A program made the position numbers and the translations under genes. The notes under the pieces are model-generated. The model ran no database searches. It worked only from the letters and a program-made list of their open reading frames with translations, and was not told the DNA's origin. A stretch of DNA of 64,000 bases, from NCBI RefSeq assembly GCF_022549215.1, contig NZ_JAKZFC010000006.1, forward strand, positions 1-64,000, in the 5' to 3' direction. The first letter of the stretch is position 1. Every line of letters begins with the position of its first letter. Of this stretch, positions 8,561-18,849 are shown in pieces. This stretch comes from Solibacillus palustris. GTDB lineage: Bacteria > Bacillota > Bacilli > Bacillales_A > Planococcaceae.

Positions 8561-9271
8561 ATGGAAAAAGGTCAACTTTTGTACGAAGGTAAAGCAAAAC
8601 GATTATATACAACACAGGATGAAGAAATTCTATTTGTTGAATATAAAGATAGTGCCACAGCATTTAACGGTGAGAAAAAAGCCGAAATTGTGGGTAAAGG
8701 AAATTTAAATAACCAAATCACGACTTTAATTTTTGAAAAACTACAAGAAAAAGGAATTGCGTCACATTTCGTGAAACGCCTTTCAGATAACGAACAGCTT
8801 GTACGTAAAGTCGAAATTATTCCAATTGAAGTAGTAACACGCAATATCGCTGCGGGAAGCTTAGCAAAGCGTCTAGGCTTTGAAGAAGGGACAAGCCTAA
8901 AGCGCCCAATCGTTGAGTTTTATTACAAAGACGATGCTTTATGTGATCCACTTATTACAACGGAGCATATCGATGTGTTAGGTATTGCAACACCAAAGGA
9001 AGTACAAGATTTATACGACAAAGCTCTGCAAGTAAATGAAGTGCTACGTCCAATCTTTTCTGCAGTTGGTGTGACATTAGTCGACTTTAAATTAGAATTT
9101 GGTCGTGACAAGGATGGCAATGTACTTCTTGCCGATGAAATTTCTCCTGACACTTGTCGTTTATGGGACACTGAAACAAATCAAAAGCTTGATAAAGACG
9201 TATTCCGCCGTGATCTAGGCAGTATTACTGAAGTATATGAAATTATTTTACAAAAACTTGGAGGCAAATAA
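8561..9271 (+). CDS. purC: SAICAR synthetase
   Basis: Joins CAIR and aspartate with ATP to SAICAR. 236 residues, with YEGKAKRLY at the N-terminus, the central RNIAAGSL and KLEFG segments and the DEISPDTCRLWD signature. ATG 8561 is chosen because TTGGAGGA lies just before it; the five upstream in-frame codons overlap that site. It sits in operon order between purB and purS. Confidence 0.97.
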   Translation: MEKGQLLYEGKAKRLYTTQDEEILFVEYKDSATAFNGEKKAEIVGKGNLNNQITTLIFEKLQEKGIASHFVKRLSDNEQLVRKVEIIPIEVVTRNIAAGSLAKRLGFEEGTSLKRPIVEFYYKDDALCDPLITTEHIDVLGIATPKEVQDLYDKALQVNEVLRPIFSAVGVTLVDFKLEFGRDKDGNVLLADEISPDTCRLWDTETNQKLDKDVFRRDLGSITEVYEIILQKLGGK

Positions 9272-9274
9272 GTC

Positions 9275-9520
9275 ATGAAGAAAGTTAAAATTTACGTAAC
9301 ACTAAAAGAAAGTATTTTAGACCCACAAGGTTCAGCTGTTCAAGGTTCATTACAAAAAATCGGTTATGGTGAAGTTAATGATGTTCGTATTGGAAAATAT
9401 TTAGAAGTGGAAATCGGTGATACTGCTCGTGATGTAGATGCAATCGTAAAAGAAATGTGCGAAAAAGTATTAACTAACACGGTAATCGAGAAATATCGTT
9501 ACGAAATCGAGGAGGCATAA
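9275..9520 (+). CDS. purS: FGAM synthase subunit PurS
   Basis: An 81-residue structural subunit that links PurL and PurQ in the three-part FGAM synthase found in Bacillus-type bacteria. The sequence [20 protein letters not shown] is typical. It begins 3 bases after purC, with GGAGGC before it, and is followed closely by purQ. Confidence 0.96.
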   Translation: MKKVKIYVTLKESILDPQGSAVQGSLQKIGYGEVNDVRIGKYLEVEIGDTARDVDAIVKEMCEKVLTNTVIEKYRYEIEEA

Positions 9521-9524
9521 TACT

Positions 9525-10208
9525 ATGAAATTTGCAGTACTCGTTTTCCCAGGGTCTAACTGTGACGTCGACATGTATCATGCGATCAAAGACGAATTAG
9601 GTGAAGAAGTAGAATACGTTTGGCACACGGAAAGTTCTTTAGAAGGCTTTGACGGTGCGTTAGTTCCAGGTGGTTTCTCATATGGTGACTATTTACGCTG
9701 TGGCGCAATGGCCAACCAATCAAACGTAATGAAAGCTTTAAAGGAATTCGCAGCAGCAGGCAAGCCAGTATTAGGCGTATGTAACGGATTCCAAATTTTA
9801 ACGGAAGCGAATCTTTTACCTGGCGCGTTAATCCGCAACAAAAACTTAAAATTCATGTGTCGCACAGTGCAATTAAAAGTTGAAAACAACGATTCATTGT
9901 TCACAAACCAGTACGAAGCTGGCGAAGTAATTAATATTCCAATCGCACACGGTGAAGGAAACTACTACTGTGACGAGGAAACATTAGCAGAGCTTAAGGC
10001 GAATAACCAAATCGCATTCACATATGAAGGTGAAAATCCAAACGGTTCTTTAGCGGATATTGCTGGAGTCATTAACAAAGAAGGTAACGTACTTGGTATG
10101 ATGCCTCACCCAGAGCGTGCAGCGAACGAAATCGTTGGCGGTGCTGACGGTCTTAAATTATTCAAATCAATTGTTAAGCAGTGGAGGGAACAACATGTCA
10201 ACAACTAA
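9525..10208 (+). CDS. purQ: FGAM synthase glutaminase subunit PurQ
   Basis: A class I glutamine amidotransferase (227 residues) that supplies ammonia to PurL. The nucleophile Cys is in GVCNGFQ (near residue 86), and the His/Glu of the triad are in MPHPERA near the C-terminus. It overlaps the start of purL by 14 bases. Confidence 0.97.
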   Translation: MKFAVLVFPGSNCDVDMYHAIKDELGEEVEYVWHTESSLEGFDGALVPGGFSYGDYLRCGAMANQSNVMKALKEFAAAGKPVLGVCNGFQILTEANLLPGALIRNKNLKFMCRTVQLKVENNDSLFTNQYEAGEVINIPIAHGEGNYYCDEETLAELKANNQIAFTYEGENPNGSLADIAGVINKEGNVLGMMPHPERAANEIVGGADGLKLFKSIVKQWREQHVNN

Positions 10209-12426
10209 ATTCGAGCCATCACCAGAGCAAATTAAAGAGCAACGTCTTTATGCGGACATGGGTATGACAGATGAAGAGTTTGATTTAGCGATTGAAAAAT
10301 TAGGTCGTATTCCAAACTGGACAGAAACAGGTCTATTTTCAGTAATGTGGTCTGAGCACTGCTCATACAAAAAATCGAAGCCAGTATTACGCAAATTCCC
10401 AACAAAAGGTCCTCAAGTATTACAAGGTCCTGGTGAAGGTGCTGGTATCGTTGACATCGGTGACGAGCAAGCGGTTGTATTCAAAATGGAATCACACAAC
10501 CACCCTTCTGCAATTGAGCCATACCAAGGTGCAGCTACAGGTGTAGGCGGTATTATCCGTGACGTATTCTCTATGGGAGCGCGTCCAATTGCGATGCTTA
10601 ACTCTTTACGTTTCGGTGAGTTAAAAACAGCGCGTGGTAAATACTTATTTGAAGAAGTTGTTGCGGGTATCGCTGGTTATGGTAACTGTATCGGGATTCC
10701 AACAGTAGGTGGCGAAATTCAGTTCGACCCGTGCTACGAAGGAAACCCACTTGTAAACGCGATGTGTGTTGGTTTAATCGACCATAAAGACATTCAAAAA
10801 GGTGTTGCAGCAGGTGTAGGTAACACAGTGATGTATGTTGGTGCAAAAACAGGTCGTGACGGTATTCACGGTGCAACATTCTCTTCTGAAGAATTAACAG
10901 AAGATACAGAAGAAAGTCGCTCAGCTGTACAAGTTGGTGACCCATTCATGGAAAAACTTCTCCTTGAAGCTTGTTTAGAGGTTGTAAAATCAGATGCGCT
11001 AGTAGGTATTCAAGACATGGGTGCGGCTGGTTTAACTTCATCTTCAGCAGAGATGGCTTCAAAAGCTGGTACAGGAGTAGAAATGAACTTAGACTTAGTA
11101 CCGCAACGTGAAACAAACATGACAGCTTACGAAATGATGTTATCTGAGTCTCAAGAACGTATGTTAATCGTTGTAAAAGCAGGTCGTGAAGAAGAAATTA
11201 AAGCGATTTTCGATAAATATGACTTAGATGCAGTAGCAGTAGGTCGTGTAACGGAAGATAAAATGCTTCGTTTATTACATGGCGGTGAAGTGGTAGCAGA
11301 AGTACCGGCAGATGCACTTGCTGAGGATGCACCAGTTTACATTATGCCTGAAGCAGAGCCAGCTTACTTTGCTGAGTTCCAAGCGATGGAAAACGCCGAA
11401 CCACAAGTAACAGATTACAAGGATACGTTAACTTCACTATTAAAAGCGCCAACAGTTGCTTCTAAAGAGTGGGTTTACGATCAATATGACTATCAAGTAC
11501 GCACAAACACAGTAGTAGCACCAGGTTCTGACGCTGCTGTATTACGTGTACGTGGCACAAATAAAGGATTAGCGATGACAACAGACTGTAACTCTCGCTA
11601 TATCTATTTAGATCCAATAACGGGTGGAAAAATCGCAGTTGCTGAAGCAGCACGTAACATCGTATGTTCAGGTGGACAACCACTTGCGATTACAGACTGC
11701 TTAAACTTCGGTAACCCGGAAAAACCAGAGATCTTCTGGCAAATTCAAAAATCAGCTGACGGTATCGCGGAAGCATGTTTAGCATTAGATGCACCGGTAA
11801 TTGGTGGTAACGTATCTATGTATAACGAACGTTCAGGTGAAGCGGTTTACCCAACACCAACAATCGGTATGGTTGGTTTAGTAACAGATTTAAAACATGT
11901 AACAACACAAGAAGTAAAAGCTGCTGGTGATGTAGTGTACGTAATCGGTGAAACAACTACTGAATTTGGTGGCTCTGAATTACAAAAATTAATCGATGGT
12001 AATATTTCTGGTAAAGCACCAGCAATCGATTTAACAGTCGAAGCAGCTCGTCAACAAGCTATTTTAGCAGCGATTCGTGCTGGACTTGTACAATCTGCAC
12101 ATGACGTTTCTGAAGGCGGTGTTGCCGTAGCACTTGCAGAAAAAACATTTGCTGCAAAAGGCTTAGGTATTGAAGCAACATTAACAGGTTCAGCAACAAC
12201 GGCTTTATTTGCTGAATCACAATCACGTTTTGTATTAACCGTTAAAGCTGAAAATGTAGAAGCATTTGAAGCACTTGTAATAGATGCACAAAAAATCGGT
12301 ACAGTAACAGAAGACGCAAAATTAACAATCAACGGTGAAACTGGCGTACTTGTTGAAGGTACTGTGGAGGAATTCCGTTCTGCTTGGAAAGGAGCAATTC
12401 CATGCTTGCTGAAATCAGAGGCTTAA
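10195..12426 (+). CDS. purL: FGAM synthase large subunit PurL (small type)
   Basis: Converts FGAR to FGAM with ATP and PurQ-delivered ammonia. At 743 residues it is the short PurL type that needs PurS and PurQ, both present upstream. Seen: [12 protein letters not shown] near the N-terminus, KMESHNHPS and the [16 protein letters not shown] loop, and the second half with [14 protein letters not shown] 10195 has GTGGAGGG before it; the upstream in-frame starts lie inside purQ. Its end overlaps purF by 25 bases. Confidence 0.97.
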   Translation: MSTTKFEPSPEQIKEQRLYADMGMTDEEFDLAIEKLGRIPNWTETGLFSVMWSEHCSYKKSKPVLRKFPTKGPQVLQGPGEGAGIVDIGDEQAVVFKMESHNHPSAIEPYQGAATGVGGIIRDVFSMGARPIAMLNSLRFGELKTARGKYLFEEVVAGIAGYGNCIGIPTVGGEIQFDPCYEGNPLVNAMCVGLIDHKDIQKGVAAGVGNTVMYVGAKTGRDGIHGATFSSEELTEDTEESRSAVQVGDPFMEKLLLEACLEVVKSDALVGIQDMGAAGLTSSSAEMASKAGTGVEMNLDLVPQRETNMTAYEMMLSESQERMLIVVKAGREEEIKAIFDKYDLDAVAVGRVTEDKMLRLLHGGEVVAEVPADALAEDAPVYIMPEAEPAYFAEFQAMENAEPQVTDYKDTLTSLLKAPTVASKEWVYDQYDYQVRTNTVVAPGSDAAVLRVRGTNKGLAMTTDCNSRYIYLDPITGGKIAVAEAARNIVCSGGQPLAITDCLNFGNPEKPEIFWQIQKSADGIAEACLALDAPVIGGNVSMYNERSGEAVYPTPTIGMVGLVTDLKHVTTQEVKAAGDVVYVIGETTTEFGGSELQKLIDGNISGKAPAIDLTVEAARQQAILAAIRAGLVQSAHDVSEGGVAVALAEKTFAAKGLGIEATLTGSATTALFAESQSRFVLTVKAENVEAFEALVIDAQKIGTVTEDAKLTINGETGVLVEGTVEEFRSAWKGAIPCLLKSEA

Positions 12427-13820
12427 ATGAAGAATGTGGTGTGTTTGGTATTTGGGGTAACCAAGATGCAGCCCAATTAAGTTATTACGGCTTACACGCA
12501 TTGCAACATCGAGGACAGGAAGGAGCTGGTATCGTCACAACAGACGGGAATCAGTTTAGGGCTGTACGCGGTGAAGGGCTTGTAAATGAAGTATTTAATG
12601 AAGAAAAATTACGAAAAGCAACAGGTCATGCTGCAATCGCCCATGCACGTTACGCAACTGCAGGTGGGAAGGGACTAGAAAATGTTCAACCACTGTTATT
12701 CCGTTCATCTACAGGCTCATTAGCAATTGCGCATAATGGAAACTTAGTGAACGCGAATCATTTAAAGCAATTTTTAGAGCGCTCTGGTAGTTTGTTTAAT
12801 TCTACTTCTGATACGGAAGTAGTCGTTCATTTAATTAAAAAATCAAAGCAATCCCCATTCCGTTCAAAAGTAAAAGAAGCGTTATCGTTATTAAAGGGTG
12901 CTTTCTCAATTATTATTTTAACGAATAATCAAATGATTGTTGCACGTGACCGTAATGGTTTACGCCCGCTTTCATTAGGGAAGCTTGGTGAGGCATACGT
13001 AGTTGCTTCTGAAACTTGTGCATTTGATTTAATCGGTGCAGAATTTGTTCGAGATATAGAACCAGGGGAACTGTTAGTTATTTCAGATAATGGTATTGAA
13101 GTAGATAGCTTTGTAGAAAAAGATAAACGTACAATGTGTGCGATGGAATATGTGTATTTAGCACGTCCAGATTCGAATATTGACAATGTCAACGTTCATA
13201 TGGCACGTAAACGTATGGGAAAAGAGCTTGCACGTGAATGCGCACATATTGAAGCAGATGTTGTGACAGGCGTTCCAGATTCATCGATTTCTGCAGCGAT
13301 TGGTTTCTCAGAAGAAAGTGGGATTCCGTATGAGCTTGGTTTAATTAAAAACCGTTATGTTGGTCGTACATTTATCCAGCCAACACAAGAATTACGTGAA
13401 CGTGGTGTGAAAATGAAGCTTTCGCCAGTTGTTCAAGTAGTAAAAGGGAAACGCGTTGTAATGGTAGACGATTCAATCGTACGCGGTACAACTTCAAAAC
13501 GAATTGTTCGTATGTTAAAAGATGCAGGCGCAGCAGAAGTACATGTTGTAATTTCTTCTCCGCCAATGACAGATCCGTGTTTTTATGGAATCGATACATC
13601 GACACATGAAGAGTTAATTGCCTCAAGCCATAATGTTGAAGAAATTCGTGAAGCAATTGGAGCAGATACGTTAACATTCTTATCGGTTGAAGGAATGGTA
13701 AAAGCAACAAATCGTCCATTTGAAGACGAAAATGGTGGGCTTTGCTTAGCATGCTTTACTGGGAAATATCCAACAGAAATTTTCCCAGACACAGTATTAC
13801 CACATGAAAAAGACTGTTAA
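12402..13820 (+). CDS. purF: Glutamine phosphoribosylpyrophosphate amidotransferase
   Basis: First committed step: PRPP plus glutamine to phosphoribosylamine. 472 residues. The propeptide [11 protein letters not shown] precedes Cys12, which becomes the N-terminal nucleophile after cleavage, as in B. subtilis PurF. The PRPP-binding loop [12 protein letters not shown] is clear. The Cys residues in CAMEY, DPCFYG and GLCLACF match the ligands of the oxygen-sensitive 4Fe-4S cluster. ATG 12402 follows AAAGGAGC inside purL. Confidence 0.97.
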   Translation: MLAEIRGLNEECGVFGIWGNQDAAQLSYYGLHALQHRGQEGAGIVTTDGNQFRAVRGEGLVNEVFNEEKLRKATGHAAIAHARYATAGGKGLENVQPLLFRSSTGSLAIAHNGNLVNANHLKQFLERSGSLFNSTSDTEVVVHLIKKSKQSPFRSKVKEALSLLKGAFSIIILTNNQMIVARDRNGLRPLSLGKLGEAYVVASETCAFDLIGAEFVRDIEPGELLVISDNGIEVDSFVEKDKRTMCAMEYVYLARPDSNIDNVNVHMARKRMGKELARECAHIEADVVTGVPDSSISAAIGFSEESGIPYELGLIKNRYVGRTFIQPTQELRERGVKMKLSPVVQVVKGKRVVMVDDSIVRGTTSKRIVRMLKDAGAAEVHVVISSPPMTDPCFYGIDTSTHEELIASSHNVEEIREAIGADTLTFLSVEGMVKATNRPFEDENGGLCLACFTGKYPTEIFPDTVLPHEKDC

Positions 13821-13829
13821 ACGGTTGAT

Positions 13830-13869
13830 GAGAGGAATGCATTCGTAATTTAAACGAATGCACCCTCTC
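13830..13869 (+). other. Hairpin between purF and purM
   Basis: A long near-perfect inverted repeat (GAGAGG..ATGCATTCG with CGAATGCA..CCTCTC) has a 9-base loop and no T tract. It lies 10 bases after the purF stop and ends 26 bases before purM. It may stabilise or process the polycistronic mRNA rather than end it. Confidence 0.6.
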
Positions 13870-13895
13870 GTAATTTAAGGAGGAGCAAGTACATT

Positions 13896-14951
13896 ATGTC
13901 AAAAGCATATGAACAAGCAGGCGTTAATATTGAAGCAGGTTATGAAGCAGTAAAACGTATGAAATCACACGTTGAGCGCACAAATCGTTTAGGTGTGATG
14001 GGCACATTCGGCGGCTTTGGCGGTATGTTTGATTTATCTGCACTGAACTTAAAAGAACCAGTTCTTATTTCAGGTACAGACGGTGTTGGGACAAAGTTAA
14101 AGCTAGCATTCATGGTCGATAAGCACGACACAATCGGTGTAGACTGTGTCGCAATGTGTGTCAACGATATCGTTGCACAAGGCGCGGAACCACTTTATTT
14201 CCTTGATTATGTAGCGGTTGGAAAAGCAGAACCTGCAAAAATCGAGCAAATTGTAAAAGGTGTAGCAGACGGCTGTGTGCAATCTGGTGCAGCATTAATT
14301 GGTGGCGAAACAGCGGAAATGCCAGGTCTTTATGAAGAAGATGAGTACGATTTAGCTGGATTTGCGGTAGGAGCTTGTGAGAAAGCAGACATCATTACTG
14401 GCGAAAATATTGCAGAAGGTGACGTGTTAGTTGGTCTTGCATCAAGCGGCGTACACTCGAACGGTTATTCGTTAGTGCGCAAAATCGTATTTGCAGACAA
14501 TGATTATGCGGTAGATGCTGTAGTAGAAGGCTATGAAGATTTAGGTCCGATTGGTGAAGCATTATTAATACCGACAAAATTATATGCAAAGCCTGTTTTA
14601 GCAGCTCTTAAAGCGGCAGATGTCCATGGCTGTGCGCACGTAACTGGTGGTGGCTTCTATGAAAACTTACCACGTATGATGCCAGAAGGATTAGCAACTG
14701 AAATTGATTTAGGTGCTTGGCCAGTATTACGCGTTTTTGAATTTTTAAAAGACAAAGGCCAATTAGCAGATAAAGACCTTTACAATGTATTTAACATGGG
14801 AATTGGTTTTGTTATGGCTGTACCGGCAAGTGAAGTAGAGAAAGTAATCGCAGCAGCAGAAGCAAATGGTGAAAAAGCATACACTATTGGTCGCGTTGTA
14901 AAAGGTGAAGGTGTAATATTCAAAGGCGAGCATGATGGGAGCCTAGTGTAA
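13896..14951 (+). CDS. purM: Phosphoribosylformylglycinamidine cyclo-ligase (AIR synthetase)
   Basis: Closes the imidazole ring: FGAM plus ATP to AIR. 351 residues. It shows [18 protein letters not shown] at the start, the [12 protein letters not shown] loop, [10 protein letters not shown] and the GGETAEMPG motif typical of PurM and the related PurL. AAGGAGGAGC precedes ATG 13896. Its stop overlaps purN (TAATG). Confidence 0.97.
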   Translation: MSKAYEQAGVNIEAGYEAVKRMKSHVERTNRLGVMGTFGGFGGMFDLSALNLKEPVLISGTDGVGTKLKLAFMVDKHDTIGVDCVAMCVNDIVAQGAEPLYFLDYVAVGKAEPAKIEQIVKGVADGCVQSGAALIGGETAEMPGLYEEDEYDLAGFAVGACEKADIITGENIAEGDVLVGLASSGVHSNGYSLVRKIVFADNDYAVDAVVEGYEDLGPIGEALLIPTKLYAKPVLAALKAADVHGCAHVTGGGFYENLPRMMPEGLATEIDLGAWPVLRVFEFLKDKGQLADKDLYNVFNMGIGFVMAVPASEVEKVIAAAEANGEKAYTIGRVVKGEGVIFKGEHDGSLV

Positions 14952-15517
14952 TGACAACGAAAATTGCAGTGTTTGCTTCGGGAAGTGGTTCAAACTTTCA
15001 AGCAATTCAAGAAGCAATCGCGCATGGCGAAGTAAATGCCAATATTGAGCTTGTTATTACAGATAACCCAGGTGCATTTGTTGTCACACGTGCAAATAAT
15101 TTCGGCATTCCAGTATTGGAGCTTGCGCCGAAAACGTATGAAAACAAAGCAGCCTATGAAGCAAAAATCATTGAGTACCTGAAAGAAAAAGATGTTGAGT
15201 GGGTTGTTTTAGCGGGCTATATGCGCTTAGTAGGTGAGAATTTATTAGCGGCGTATGAAAACCGTATCATAAACATTCACCCATCGTTGCTTCCTTCATT
15301 TCCAGGTAAAGATGCCATTGGTCAAGCAATGGCGCATGGTGTTAAAGTAACCGGTGTAACAGTACATTATGTCGATGCCGGGATGGATACAGGAACAATT
15401 ATCGCACAAGGCGCAGTTGACGTAATTGAAGGTGACCGTGAAGGAACAGAAGCACGTGTTCACACATTAGAACATGCACTTTATACGAGTACATTAAAGC
15501 AGTTATTTGAACAATAA
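14951..15517 (+). CDS. purN: Phosphoribosylglycinamide formyltransferase
   Basis: Transfers formyl from 10-formyl-THF to GAR. 188 residues. FASGSGSNFQAI at the N-terminus, the catalytic INIHPSLLPSFPG segment and the GVTVHYVDAGMDTG loop with its catalytic Asp are all present. The start overlaps the purM stop by one base. Confidence 0.96.
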   Translation: MTTKIAVFASGSGSNFQAIQEAIAHGEVNANIELVITDNPGAFVVTRANNFGIPVLELAPKTYENKAAYEAKIIEYLKEKDVEWVVLAGYMRLVGENLLAAYENRIINIHPSLLPSFPGKDAIGQAMAHGVKVTGVTVHYVDAGMDTGTIIAQGAVDVIEGDREGTEARVHTLEHALYTSTLKQLFEQ

Positions 15518-15591
15518 TTTCCGCTTAAGTCGCTCCATGAGAGGGCTTGCGCTTACCGGATATGAAAACAAAAAAATTGGGGGACCTAGTC

Positions 15592-17127
15592 GTGACGAAA
15601 CGTGCACTTATTAGTGTTTCAGATAAAAATGGAATTTTAGAATTTGCAAAAGAATTAGTAGCACTTGGCTATGAAGTACTTTCTACAGGTGGAACAAAGA
15701 AATTATTACAAGACAACAACGTACCCGTAACAGCGGTTGACGAAGTAACAAAATTTCCAGAAATTTTAGATGGTCGTGTAAAAACATTAAATCCAATGAT
15801 TCATGGTGGTCTATTAGGGAAATTTGATGAGCCATCACACGTTGCACAAATGGAGCAGCACGGTATTGAGCCTATCGAAATCGTATGTGTAAACCTTTAC
15901 CCATTCGTAGAAACAATTTCAAAACCAAACGTATCTTGGGATGACGCAATCGAAAACATCGATATCGGTGGTCCAACAATGCTACGTTCAGCAGCTAAAA
16001 ACCATGATTATGTAACTGTAATCGTGGATAGCACAGACTACGCTACTGTTTTAGAAGAATTAAAAGCAGATGGTAAAACTACATTAGAAACACGCCGACG
16101 ATTAGCAGCAAAGGTATTCCGTCATACTGCGGCTTATGATTCGTATATTTCAAACCATTTAACAAGTGCGATTGGTGAAGATTTCCCAGAAAACTTAACA
16201 TTAACGTATGAGTTAAAACAAACATTGCGCTACGGTGAAAACCCTCACCAAAAAGCAGCGTTCTACGCAAAACGTTTAGGCTCGGACTTCTCGATTGCCT
16301 ATGCAACGCAATTACACGGTAAAGAATTATCGTACAACAATATTCAAGATGCAAATGCAGCGCTTCAAATCGTAAAAGAATTCGAAATGCCAGCAGCCGT
16401 AGCGGTAAAGCATATGAATCCTTGTGGTGTAGGTACAGGTGTAACAATTGAAGAAGCATTCGATAAAGCATACGAAGCAGATTCAACTTCAATTTTTGGT
16501 GGCATTATTGCACTAAACATGGAAGTAGATAAAGCGACTGCAGAAAAATTATCAGGCATTTTCTTAGAAATTATCATTGCGCCAAGCTTTACAGCAGAAG
16601 CGTTAGAAATTTTACAAGCGAAGAAAAACATTCGCCTATTAACAATCGACTTTGCACAAGCGAAACAAGACGAGTTCAACGTTGTATCAGTTGAAGGTGG
16701 TCTACTTGTTCAAGAGCCAGACCGTTTTGGCTTTGGGAATGCAGACATTAAAGTTGTAACAGATCGTGAACCAACAGAAGAAGAGTGGGAAGCGTTACAG
16801 CTTGGCTGGGCAGTTGTAAAACATGTAAAATCAAATGCAATCGTTGTAACAGACAAGCAAATGACGTTAGGTGTTGGCGCTGGTCAGATGAATCGTGTAG
16901 GTGCGGCAAAAATCGCATTCGAACAAGCGGGCGAAAAAGCAAAAGGTGCAACACTTGCATCGGATGCATTCTTCCCGATGGCGGATACTGTAGAAGCCGC
17001 AATTGCAGCAGGTATTACAGCAATTATCCAACCTGGTGGCTCAATTAAAGATCAAGATTCAATTGATGCTGCAAACAAAGCAGGTATTACAATGGTGTTC
17101 ACAGGTGTTCGTCACTTTAAACACTAA
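15592..17127 (+). CDS. purH: AICAR transformylase / IMP cyclohydrolase
   Basis: The bifunctional enzyme of the last two IMP steps. 511 residues. The N-terminal MGS-like cyclohydrolase domain ([26 protein letters not shown]) is followed by the transformylase domain with KHMNPCGVG and the [10 protein letters not shown] tail motif. GTG 15592 is chosen because GGGGGACC lies just before it and it aligns with the family start; 15547 lies upstream without conserved residues. It is followed by an unusual 400-base RNA-structured gap before purD. Confidence 0.95.
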   Translation: MTKRALISVSDKNGILEFAKELVALGYEVLSTGGTKKLLQDNNVPVTAVDEVTKFPEILDGRVKTLNPMIHGGLLGKFDEPSHVAQMEQHGIEPIEIVCVNLYPFVETISKPNVSWDDAIENIDIGGPTMLRSAAKNHDYVTVIVDSTDYATVLEELKADGKTTLETRRRLAAKVFRHTAAYDSYISNHLTSAIGEDFPENLTLTYELKQTLRYGENPHQKAAFYAKRLGSDFSIAYATQLHGKELSYNNIQDANAALQIVKEFEMPAAVAVKHMNPCGVGTGVTIEEAFDKAYEADSTSIFGGIIALNMEVDKATAEKLSGIFLEIIIAPSFTAEALEILQAKKNIRLLTIDFAQAKQDEFNVVSVEGGLLVQEPDRFGFGNADIKVVTDREPTEEEWEALQLGWAVVKHVKSNAIVVTDKQMTLGVGAGQMNRVGAAKIAFEQAGEKAKGATLASDAFFPMADTVEAAIAAGITAIIQPGGSIKDQDSIDAANKAGITMVFTGVRHFKH

Positions 17128-17193
17128 TTTGTGAAGTATACACAAAACTTGATATCTGAAGTAAATCTAGTGGCGAAATTTTTACTAAAGCTT

Positions 17194-17199
17194 TATAAT
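17194..17199 (+). promoter_or_regulatory. Possible -10 element in front of the hairpin array
   Basis: A perfect TATAAT at 17194-17199 would start transcription near 17206, just before the first hairpin (17213). No good -35 is visible at 16-18 bases distance and there is no extended -10, so this rests on one box. Confidence 0.35.
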
Positions 17200-17205
17200 A
17201 GAATA

Positions 17206-17495
17206 ATGTTTCGCTAATGTTCTGGCCGGACGTTAGCAGAAGCGTTTGCAAATGCATTATTTGTTCTTCTTTCTGGCCGGAAGAGGGATAAATAAGACGA
17301 TGTAGCGATTCTTGGCCGGGTCCTCATCGGAAAAATACAATTATTAACTTGCATCAACTTTGGCCGGGGGATGCACCGTTAATAACAAATGATCATTGAT
17401 TGTAATAAGCACAGTGCTACTTTTGGTCGGGTAGCGCGGTGTTAACGACCATTAATGAAAAACGCTCGCCTAATTTTTGGCGGGCGTTTTTTTAG
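17206..17495 (+). ncRNA. Five-hairpin RNA with shared UGGCCGG loops, ending in a terminator
   Basis: The purH-purD gap holds five hairpins in a row. H1 17213-17237, 7-bp stem, loop TTCTGGCCGGA. H2 17257-17295, 15-bp stem, loop TCTGGCCGG. H3 17298-17329, bulged stem, loop TTCTTGGCCGGG. H4 17341-17385, 8+5-bp stem, loop AACTTTGGCCGGGG. H5 17394-17457, several helices, loop CTTTTGGTCGGG. The stems differ in sequence and often pair by G-T, while the loop motif is kept, as expected of selected RNA structure. A terminator (stem 17461-17488, then T run) follows. It could be a separate small RNA or a leader that attenuates purD. I know no RNA family that fits. The first 85 bases of the gap (17128-17212) show only a small 6-bp hairpin. 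Confidence 0.6.
17461..17495 (+). terminator. Strong terminator between purH and purD
   Basis: AACGCTCGCC (17461-17470) pairs with GGCGGGCGTT (17479-17488), with T seven times after it. It stands only ~35 bases before purD, so most transcripts from upstream should end here unless antitermination occurs. Confidence 0.9.
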
Positions 17496-17527
17496 TACCA
17501 ATTTTTCATTAGAAGGAGAGCTCATAT

Positions 17528-18778
17528 ATGAACATTCTTGTAATCGGTAGTGGCGGTCGCGAGCATGCAATCGCTAAACAATTTAACAACGCACCATCAG
17601 TACAAAAAGTTTTTGTCGCACCAGGTAATGACGGTATGAAGCAAGACGCAGAAATCGTAGCAATCGATGCATTAAATTTCGCAGAATTAGTAGACTTTGC
17701 AAAGGAAAATAATGTAGCTTTGACATTCGTTGGTCCTGAGCAACCATTAGCGGAAGGCATTGTTGATTACTTCAATGAGCAAGGCTTAGTCATCTTTGGT
17801 CCAACAAAAGCAGCAGCACAAATTGAAGGCTCGAAATCCTATGCAAAAGAAATTATGAACAAGTACGGCATTCCAACGGCTGCGCATGAAACATTTACGG
17901 AAAGCTCAAAGGCAGTTGCCTATATTAAAGAGCAAGGTGCGCCAATTGTTATTAAAGCAGACGGTTTAGCAGCAGGTAAAGGTGTAATTGTGGCGATGAC
18001 AGAACAAGAAGCAATCGAAGCGGTTGAAGATATGATTGGTAATCAACGCTTTGGTGATTCTTCATCTCGCGTCGTAATTGAGGAATTCCTTGATGGTGAG
18101 GAGTTCAGCTTTATGTCATTTGTACATAAAGGTCAAATTTATCCGATGGTCATCGCACAGGATCATAAGCGAGCGTATGACGGTGATAAAGGTCCAAATA
18201 CGGGCGGTATGGGTGCGTATTCACCAGTACCACAAATTTCAGAAGACATTGTAAAAGTGGCGTATGAAACAATCGTTGAGCCTACTGTAAAAGCAATGGA
18301 AGCTGAAGGGGTATCGTTTACAGGTATTCTATATGCCGGTTTAATTTTAACTTCAAAAGGTCCAAAGGTAATTGAATTCAACGCACGCTTCGGCGACCCT
18401 GAAACGCAAGTAGTATTGCCACGTATGGCATCGGATTTCGGTGAATTCATGATGAGCTTAATGACAGAAAAGCCATTTGATTTAAAGTGGAAGGAAGAAG
18501 CGATGCTTGGTGTTGTTGTAGCAGCAGAAGGGTATCCTGGAGATGTTGTGAAAGGACATAAATTGCCAGAGTTGACTGATTTGGAATTACCGGTATATCA
18601 CGCAGGTACAAAGCTAGTCGATGGTCAATATGTAGGGAATGGCGGACGAGTGCTATTAGTAGCAGCGGAAGCATCAAATTTAAAAGAAGCTCAAGAGAAG
18701 GTATATGCCGAGCTTGCAAAAAAAGAATGGACTAACTTCTTCTTCCGTAGCGATATTGGCTGGAGAACTTTTAAATAA
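17528..18778 (+). CDS. purD: Phosphoribosylamine-glycine ligase (GAR synthetase)
   Basis: ATP-grasp enzyme of the second IMP step. 416 residues. Visible are MNILVIGSGGREHAIAKQF, the ATP-grasp segment IVIKADGLAAGKGVIV, HKRAYDGDKGPNTGGMGAYSP and the metal site EFNARFGDPE. AGAAGGAGAG precedes ATG 17528. It is last in the pur gene order but cut off from purH by the hairpin array and terminator, so its expression may be set apart from the rest. Confidence 0.97.
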   Translation: MNILVIGSGGREHAIAKQFNNAPSVQKVFVAPGNDGMKQDAEIVAIDALNFAELVDFAKENNVALTFVGPEQPLAEGIVDYFNEQGLVIFGPTKAAAQIEGSKSYAKEIMNKYGIPTAAHETFTESSKAVAYIKEQGAPIVIKADGLAAGKGVIVAMTEQEAIEAVEDMIGNQRFGDSSSRVVIEEFLDGEEFSFMSFVHKGQIYPMVIAQDHKRAYDGDKGPNTGGMGAYSPVPQISEDIVKVAYETIVEPTVKAMEAEGVSFTGILYAGLILTSKGPKVIEFNARFGDPETQVVLPRMASDFGEFMMSLMTEKPFDLKWKEEAMLGVVVAAEGYPGDVVKGHKLPELTDLELPVYHAGTKLVDGQYVGNGGRVLLVAAEASNLKEAQEKVYAELAKKEWTNFFFRSDIGWRTFK

Positions 18779-18786
18779 TTTAAGTG

Positions 18787-18816
18787 GGGCGATACGTAAT
18801 AAGTATCGCCCTTTTA
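18787..18816. terminator. Terminator after purD
   Basis: GGGCGATAC / GTATCGCCC with a 7-base loop and TTTTATT. It ends the pur transcript before the convergent gene at 18850. Confidence 0.85.
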
Positions 18817-18849
18817 TTAGTATCCAATAATAAACATACCTTCTTGAAT

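Noticed and set aside
17220-17431. Loops as CsrA (ANGGA) sites
   Set aside because: GGA is present only in some loops and not in the third and fifth, while UGGCCGG/UGGUCGG is shared by all.
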